Positions 5,186-8,891 of a stretch of DNA of 8,891 nucleotides are shown here, in pieces. Source of the DNA: Candidatus Levyibacteriota bacterium (GTDB lineage Bacteria > Patescibacteriota > Microgenomatia > Levybacterales > UBA12049); assembly GCA_023245515.1 (NCBI GenBank), contig JAHFKE010000041.1, forward strand, positions 1 through 8,891, read 5' to 3'. How positions within the stretch are numbered: the first letter of the stretch is position 1; every line of letters starts with the position of its first letter. The translations under genes and the position numbers were made by a program. The notes beneath the pieces are model-generated. The model was not told the origin of the DNA. It ran no database searches and saw only the letters and a program-made list of their open reading frames with translations.

Positions 5186-8100
5186 TTACTTGCTATCAGC
5201 TTTCTCTACATCCTTGACTGCAGTCTCGCTCACCAATTTTGCCTCCGCAGCATCCTGCTCAGCTAGAACATCTCGAGGTTCAGCTTCAGGCGCTGCTTCC
5301 CCCGGGTTCGCCTGTCCCGAATCTGACAAAGAGCCACCCTGCGACTCAGGAGGCTTTACAGCTCCGACAGACATATCGGTAGCTGCCGGCCTAAGTTGCT
5401 GAGCACCAAGTGGCTTACCAGTATTCCCTGAGGATTCATCCTCCGCAACAGCCATTGTCTGAGCTGCATGAGTTGCCGTGCTCCTATTAACAACAATCTT
5501 GTCCTCTTCCTCCTTATTGATGGCCTGTAGAGTCTCTTTTCCTGCTTCGGATTTAGCCTTAAGATACGATAAGATTTCTGTCTGAGAAAATCCTCCAACC
5601 AATAAGAACGGTAGAATATCTGAAACCTGCTCCAGTCCCTGGTTTATCTTCCCTTGATCCGTTGATGACATAAGACTTATAGCCAAATCCGTTTTTTCAA
5701 TATCATCCTTAATCCAGTCAGTCCGGGTACCTACCATACCCTCGGGCACATCAAGATTTTTATAATTCTCCTGCCACGTAGTTTTTACTGCCTGGTAGTC
5801 CTCCTTGCTCACTGTCTGTATTTTGTTAACTGCGGGAACACCAGCAGCTGGAGCTGCCTCCGCTAACGCAGCAATTTCCTTAGCGAAAGGAACGCCCTGC
5901 TCCTTTGCAGCTGCAAGTTTCTGCTCAAGACTTGCTATCTGAGGAGCTGAAGTTTTCTCATTAACGGACAACAAAGCTGTTGCGAGTTCATTTCCTGAAG
6001 CACTTTCTTTTTGCAATGCACTATGAATATCTTTGAACTTACCAAGACTGGTAACACTTGCTGCGCCGGATGGATTTGCTACTTCTTGGAAAACACTTTT
6101 TACTTGCGTTGTGCTGTAGGCTGCGGGCTGTTCTGTCTGTTTCTGCTGACTAACTGCAACATTAACAACATTCATAACTTGCGCCATAGTTTTGTCATCT
6201 TGCGATTGAACAAGCCTCTCGGTTAAGTTTTGTACTTCTACGGTTGATGTTTTCTCATTAACGGACAACAAAGCTGTTGCGAGTTCATTTCCTGCATTGC
6301 TAGCATTTTGCAAGGTAGTGTGTACCTCCTCAAGCTTCGTACGCTCAACAACATTCGTTACACCGGATGGATTTGCTATTTCTTGCAGTACGCTTTTTGT
6401 CGTTTCTGCTGTCTTTTCCTGCTGCGCCGTACTAGTGACAACGCTCATAATTTGCGAGGCAAGCTTGTCATCTTTTGAGTGCGTAAGAGTATCTGTTATC
6501 TTTTCCATCTCAGAACTTGAAGTCTTTTCATTAATACCCAAAATTGACGAGGCCAGCTGATTGTGGTTTTGCTGACTTTCCTGCTTGAGGATTTCATTTA
6601 ATTTAGACATTTTCTCCCTATTGATGGTGGATTTTGCCAAATCCGGGTTCGCCATTTGACCAAGCACGCTCTTGAATTGCTCCTTAGAAATCCTACTACT
6701 GGATCTCTCAGATATTGAGGCTGCGCTTGTAGCAGCACTAAGAACAGCTGATGCCAAGACGTTGCCTTGCCCTTTCTGCTGAAGAAGTCTGTCTCGAATA
6801 CTCTGTACGCGCTCTCGTTCAACTGTATTCGTGACAGAAGCAGGATTAGCAATTTTTGCAAGATTTTTAATAACTCCCAAAGCCTCCTCCCGTTGAGCAC
6901 TATTACGCGACGCCAGCTTTGTTTCAAATTGCGCAATATCACGCAGCTTAGGAACGGTTACATTGGCAACAGCAAGTGTCTGAGCATTCACTGCGTTAAC
7001 ATGAGACGCTTTGGCATTTGTAGAAACCTCCTTCGTCACACTGATCGGAATTTCTTTCGCGGCACCGGCAAGCTGGGTTGGGAGTTGCACGGATTTTGGA
7101 ATAGAAAATTTCTTTGTGAAAGGTAGATTAAGAGCCATGCCACTGCTTGTTGGGCCGATGGGCGTAGGCCCTCCTCCTCCTGACTTCGCAGACTGCTTTG
7201 TGAGCACATTAACCATAGTTCTCATGACAGCATTATTGTCTGAAGCAAAGCTGGCAGCATATTCTAGAAATATTTGCAGAAGAATCCATGGAAGAAGAAT
7301 GACGGTCCACAGCATTATCAAGGCAACCGCATATTTGGCAAAAGTCTCAATAAGATTGACACTATTGGCGGGAGTAACGAACTCTTTAGGCCCTCCTAGG
7401 AGAATGTTTACAGCTGTTGGGAAAACAATTTTGTCTGCCTTACCGATATCCGGATTGGAAAAGACCAAGGGAATTTGATTTCTCCAAAGAAAAACAAGTC
7501 CTTTAAGAAAAATGGCAAAGAGTGGAGCATATAGAAGCCAGCGAAAGAACTCTCCAACCCAAATTTTTCCAGTATTACGAGTAGGAGAATACATGAGAAG
7601 AATTGGGAACACAGGAGAAACAATGATAAAAAACCACAGAATAATTTTTCTCATAAGAAGCACAAATACCATGACGAAGTACGTCAGGGCGGTCAATTTT
7701 GTAAACAAAAGAGATATGAACGCAGACTCTGCAAAATAGTCTCCTATCAGCCTAAGACCAACAAATGTAGAATAATCCCAACCCACATATAGTAAGTCTT
7801 TTTGCGAAATACAATCAGGCGGACATGCAATGTCTTTTGACCTGAGAAAAAATCCCTGTATTAAATCAGTAAACTGCAAAAGGAACTGAACAATGGCATA
7901 TGAGAAGACGATAAGAACGATGACTGAGATGAACCGAGGAATAAAGCGCATTATGGTAAGCCCTCTTCCACGCGTTACGATAATAACGATTGCAGACCCA
8001 AGCAAAACAGTAAATAAGAGAGGTACCACAATGTAGACCATTATGAGCGACCAGTATTGCTCAATAGGATTCTTACTATCATCACAAACAAATCCTCCAG

Positions 8101-8326
8101 AGCTATTCGGGTCTGTAACCTTCTGAACACAAACCCAATTATAATTTCTCAGTGTCCAGTCAAGAAAAAGTCCGGATCGAGCAGCATTTTTCCCTATAAA
8201 AGTAACTTCAGGGTCAATCACCCATTGTCCACTCGGCGGCTGATCTGCTGCATGAACGACTACAGGAGAAAAAAGAAAGAAGAAGGAGAAGATGAGCAAG
8301 AACAGTAAGGGCAGGATCCGTTTCAT
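5186..8326 (-). CDS. TrbL/VirB6-like polytopic membrane protein with repeat-bearing C-terminal tail
   Basis: The protein has 1046 residues. Residues 1-26 are a signal peptide (VVVHA before Ala27). Hydrophobic segments lie at about 93-118, 128-152, 201-225, 228-246, 263-281 and 332-358, and the loops at 119-131 and 226-227 are basic. The only four cysteines (C66, C81, C168, C172) fall in segments predicted to be outside the cytoplasm. A Gly/Pro linker (383-396) leads to a large soluble region. This holds a short repeat copy (about 486-545) and three full copies (551-632, 643-724, 742-823), each with an N-P pair (494, 560, 652, 751) and, in the full copies, an NEKTS block. A further folded-looking region at about 841-935 contains SDILPFLLVGGFSQ, and an acidic Ala/Glu/Pro/Ser-rich tail ends the protein. 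The membrane half resembles TrbL/VirB6 channel components of type IV secretion systems in layout; this is recognition by pattern. The repeats are shared with the neighbouring Clp ATPase. The start is well placed for the signal peptide, but no Shine-Dalgarno is visible. Confidence 0.8.
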   Translation of the reverse strand: MKRILPLLFLLIFSFFFLFSPVVVHAADQPPSGQWVIDPEVTFIGKNAARSGLFLDWTLRNYNWVCVQKVTDPNSSGGFVCDDSKNPIEQYWSLIMVYIVVPLLFTVLLGSAIVIIVTRGRGLTIMRFIPRFISVIVLIVFSYAIVQFLLQFTDLIQGFFLRSKDIACPPDCISQKDLLYVGWDYSTFVGLRLIGDYFAESAFISLLFTKLTALTYFVMVFVLLMRKIILWFFIIVSPVFPILLMYSPTRNTGKIWVGEFFRWLLYAPLFAIFLKGLVFLWRNQIPLVFSNPDIGKADKIVFPTAVNILLGGPKEFVTPANSVNLIETFAKYAVALIMLWTVILLPWILLQIFLEYAASFASDNNAVMRTMVNVLTKQSAKSGGGGPTPIGPTSSGMALNLPFTKKFSIPKSVQLPTQLAGAAKEIPISVTKEVSTNAKASHVNAVNAQTLAVANVTVPKLRDIAQFETKLASRNSAQREEALGVIKNLAKIANPASVTNTVERERVQSIRDRLLQQKGQGNVLASAVLSAATSAASISERSSSRISKEQFKSVLGQMANPDLAKSTINREKMSKLNEILKQESQQNHNQLASSILGINEKTSSSEMEKITDTLTHSKDDKLASQIMSVVTSTAQQEKTAETTKSVLQEIANPSGVTNVVERTKLEEVHTTLQNASNAGNELATALLSVNEKTSTVEVQNLTERLVQSQDDKTMAQVMNVVNVAVSQQKQTEQPAAYSTTQVKSVFQEVANPSGAASVTSLGKFKDIHSALQKESASGNELATALLSVNEKTSAPQIASLEQKLAAAKEQGVPFAKEIAALAEAAPAAGVPAVNKIQTVSKEDYQAVKTTWQENYKNLDVPEGMVGTRTDWIKDDIEKTDLAISLMSSTDQGKINQGLEQVSDILPFLLVGGFSQTEILSYLKAKSEAGKETLQAINKEEEDKIVVNRSTATHAAQTMAVAEDESSGNTGKPLGAQQLRPAATDMSVGAVKPPESQGGSLSDSGQANPGEAAPEAEPRDVLAEQDAAEAKLVSETAVKDVEKADSK
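5952..5997. repeat. 46-base perfect direct repeat, copy 1 (inside the TrbL-like gene)
   Basis: This stretch is identical to 6249-6294, exactly 297 bases (99 codons) away, and encodes the G-N-E-L-A-T to N-E-K-T part of unit 4. A second shared block of 16 bases (6066-6081 and 6363-6378) has the same 297-base offset. This shows a recent unit duplication or gene conversion. Confidence 0.9.
6249..6294. repeat. 46-base perfect direct repeat, copy 2 (inside the TrbL-like gene)
   Basis: This is the matching copy of 5952-5997 and encodes the same segment in unit 3. The corresponding part of unit 2 near 6520 is recognisable but diverged and lies at a different offset, so units 3 and 4 are the youngest pair. 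Confidence 0.9.
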
Positions 8327-8340
8327 ATTATTTACAACAC

Positions 8341-8715
8341 TTATTTAAATCCAGGGACATGTAAAATATCCACAAGCACTGCTTGGATAAATACATAGCC
8401 AAAAATTGCGAGGAGTAATCCTGCTATAGAATAGTATATGTAGCTTTTTCCTATGTTAACGCGGGCTGGCTGTCCACGCGACATAATGATGTCGTAACCT
8501 CCAATAATAAGAGTCAGAAGCGATATTCCTCCAACAAATCCTAGACCTATGCCATAAAATTTTTTCACAAAGCCAGCAGGATCGTTAGGGAAGCACCCAA
8601 AGTCGGTTTTTACTTCCTTTGTGTAGTCGCATGCCGGATCATCGGCATAAACCTGAGGACTTAAGGCAAAAAACAATGAAAGAAACGCTACGACAACAAC
8701 AAGATATCTCGCCAT
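8341..8715 (-). CDS. Exported VirB2/TrbC-like pilin or small two-helix T4SS-type membrane protein
   Basis: From the ATG at 8715 the protein has 124 residues. Residues 1-24 form a signal peptide (MARY, then a hydrophobic run, then QVYA before Asp25). The mature protein has a short exported segment with two cysteines (C29, C41) that could form a disulfide, a first membrane helix at about 53-76, a basic loop (80-90, with SRG and GK), and a second helix at about 93-115. This matches the VirB2/TrbC pilin plan of signal peptide plus two helices with a cytoplasmic basic loop. An in-frame ATG at 8733 would add six residues. A longer reading to 8823 is rejected because its first residues translate the intergenic palindromic repeat. 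No clear Shine-Dalgarno or promoter is visible upstream. It lies 13-14 bases before the TrbL-like gene, so the two are probably co-transcribed and work together. Role as pilin or channel subunit is inferred from layout, not from a diagnostic motif. Confidence 0.75.
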   Translation of the reverse strand: MARYLVVVVAFLSLFFALSPQVYADDPACDYTKEVKTDFGCFPNDPAGFVKKFYGIGLGFVGGISLLTLIIGGYDIIMSRGQPARVNIGKSYIYYSIAGLLLAIFGYVFIQAVLVDILHVPGFK

Positions 8716-8793
8716 ATATCTCAACACTAGCATATTAAAAAATGAAAAACAATAAGGACCGCACCTGACTCCCACTTTGTATTTATTTTCGTC

Positions 8794-8830
8794 ATCCTGG
8801 TAATCCGCCGGTCGGCGGAGCATCCAGGAT
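8794..8830. repeat. Palindromic intergenic repeat, nested hairpin
   Basis: ATCCTGG (8794-8800) pairs with CCAGGAT (8824-8830), and inside it TCCGCCG (8804-8810) pairs with CGGCGGA (8813-8819) around two bases. The GC-rich core stands out from the AT-rich flank. The layout resembles REP-like palindromes scattered in intergenic regions of many candidate-phylum genomes. It lies about 80 bases upstream of the pilin start and could mark the operon edge. Confidence 0.72.
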
Positions 8831-8833
8831 CGC

Positions 8834-8891
8834 TTACCGCAGTAACGAGAGACCTGCCTGTCGGCAGACAGGGATTCTGGATCGCGTCAAA
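8834..8891. repeat. Second palindromic repeat block, cut by the window edge
   Basis: A small TTAC/GTAA hairpin (8834-8845) is followed by a 20-base near-palindrome at 8853-8872 (CCTGCCTG facing CAGACAGG, with two imperfect pairs). A segment with TTCTGGATCGCG (8876-8887) then echoes CCAGGATCGC at 8824-8833. This last part looks like half of a further palindrome that continues past 8891. Confidence 0.6.

Larger units (their letters stand above)
5858..6871 (-). repeat. Protein repeat array in the TrbL-like protein (three full and one short unit)
   Basis: The region encodes residues 486-823. The units start with a KSVLxEIANP-like block, followed by a K-hydrophobic segment, an L-x-x-x-S-x-x-G-N turn, LASxLL, then NEKTS, then an L-x-x-x-L helix. 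The N-P pairs lie at 494, 560, 652 and 751, so spacings are 66, 92 and 99 residues. The first unit lacks the second half. The composition (Ala, Gln, Ser, Leu, Glu; almost no aromatics) suggests all-helical solenoid-like domains. Confidence 0.8.

Noticed and set aside
5952..6294. Direct repeats considered as a CRISPR array
   Set aside because: There are only two perfect copies, 297 bases apart and in frame within a coding gene; they encode protein repeats.
7011..7478. Open frame of 155 codons on the plus strand
   Set aside because: It lies fully inside the membrane half of the TrbL-like gene on the opposite strand, with no recognisable domain; it is a shadow of that gene.
8716..8823. N-terminal extension of the pilin-like gene from the ATG at 8823
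   Set aside because: Its first residues translate the palindromic intergenic repeat, and it would bury the signal peptide about 36 residues inside the protein.

Overview
The window looks like a piece of a small-genome candidate bacterium, most likely Patescibacteria/CPR and possibly Microgenomates. This is inferred from the style of the genes: a VirB2-like pilin next to a TrbL/VirB6-like membrane protein with a long repeat tail, a Clp ATPase with unusual extensions, weak or absent Shine-Dalgarno sequences, and palindromic mosaic repeats between genes. There is no rRNA or marker gene to settle the lineage. Four of the five genes have no in-frame TGA and the fifth ends at TGA, which fits the standard bacterial code.

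All five genes lie on the minus strand and read from right to left. At the right edge (8794-8891) is a cluster of palindromic intergenic repeats that runs off the window. Next come an exported two-helix pilin-like protein (8341-8715), a 1046-residue polytopic TrbL/VirB6-like protein (5186-8326), a 1271-residue double-AAA+ Clp/Hsp100 ATPase (1321-5136), a GNAT acetyltransferase (727-1281) and a small conserved-looking membrane protein (300-626). Gaps between genes are short (13, 49, 39 and 100 bases). Candidate promoters lie before the Clp, GNAT and small membrane genes, so the cluster may be read both as one operon and from internal starts. The left end (1-299) holds no recognisable gene, but has a terminator-like hairpin and a 70-base inverted repeat built of 7-base units that begins inside the last stop codon.

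The main discovery is that the TrbL-like protein and the Clp ATPase, otherwise unrelated, carry the same helical repeat module of about 82-92 residues. There are three full copies and one short copy in the membrane protein's tail, and two copies after the second AAA+ domain of the ATPase. The best pair aligns without gaps over 82 residues with about 25 identities by hand count. Together with a Clp core that lacks the middle domain and any clear ClpP-binding tripeptide, this suggests a dedicated unfoldase docked on a type-IV-secretion-like membrane complex with its own pilin. The function is inferred; no VirB4, VirD4 or relaxase is present in the window.
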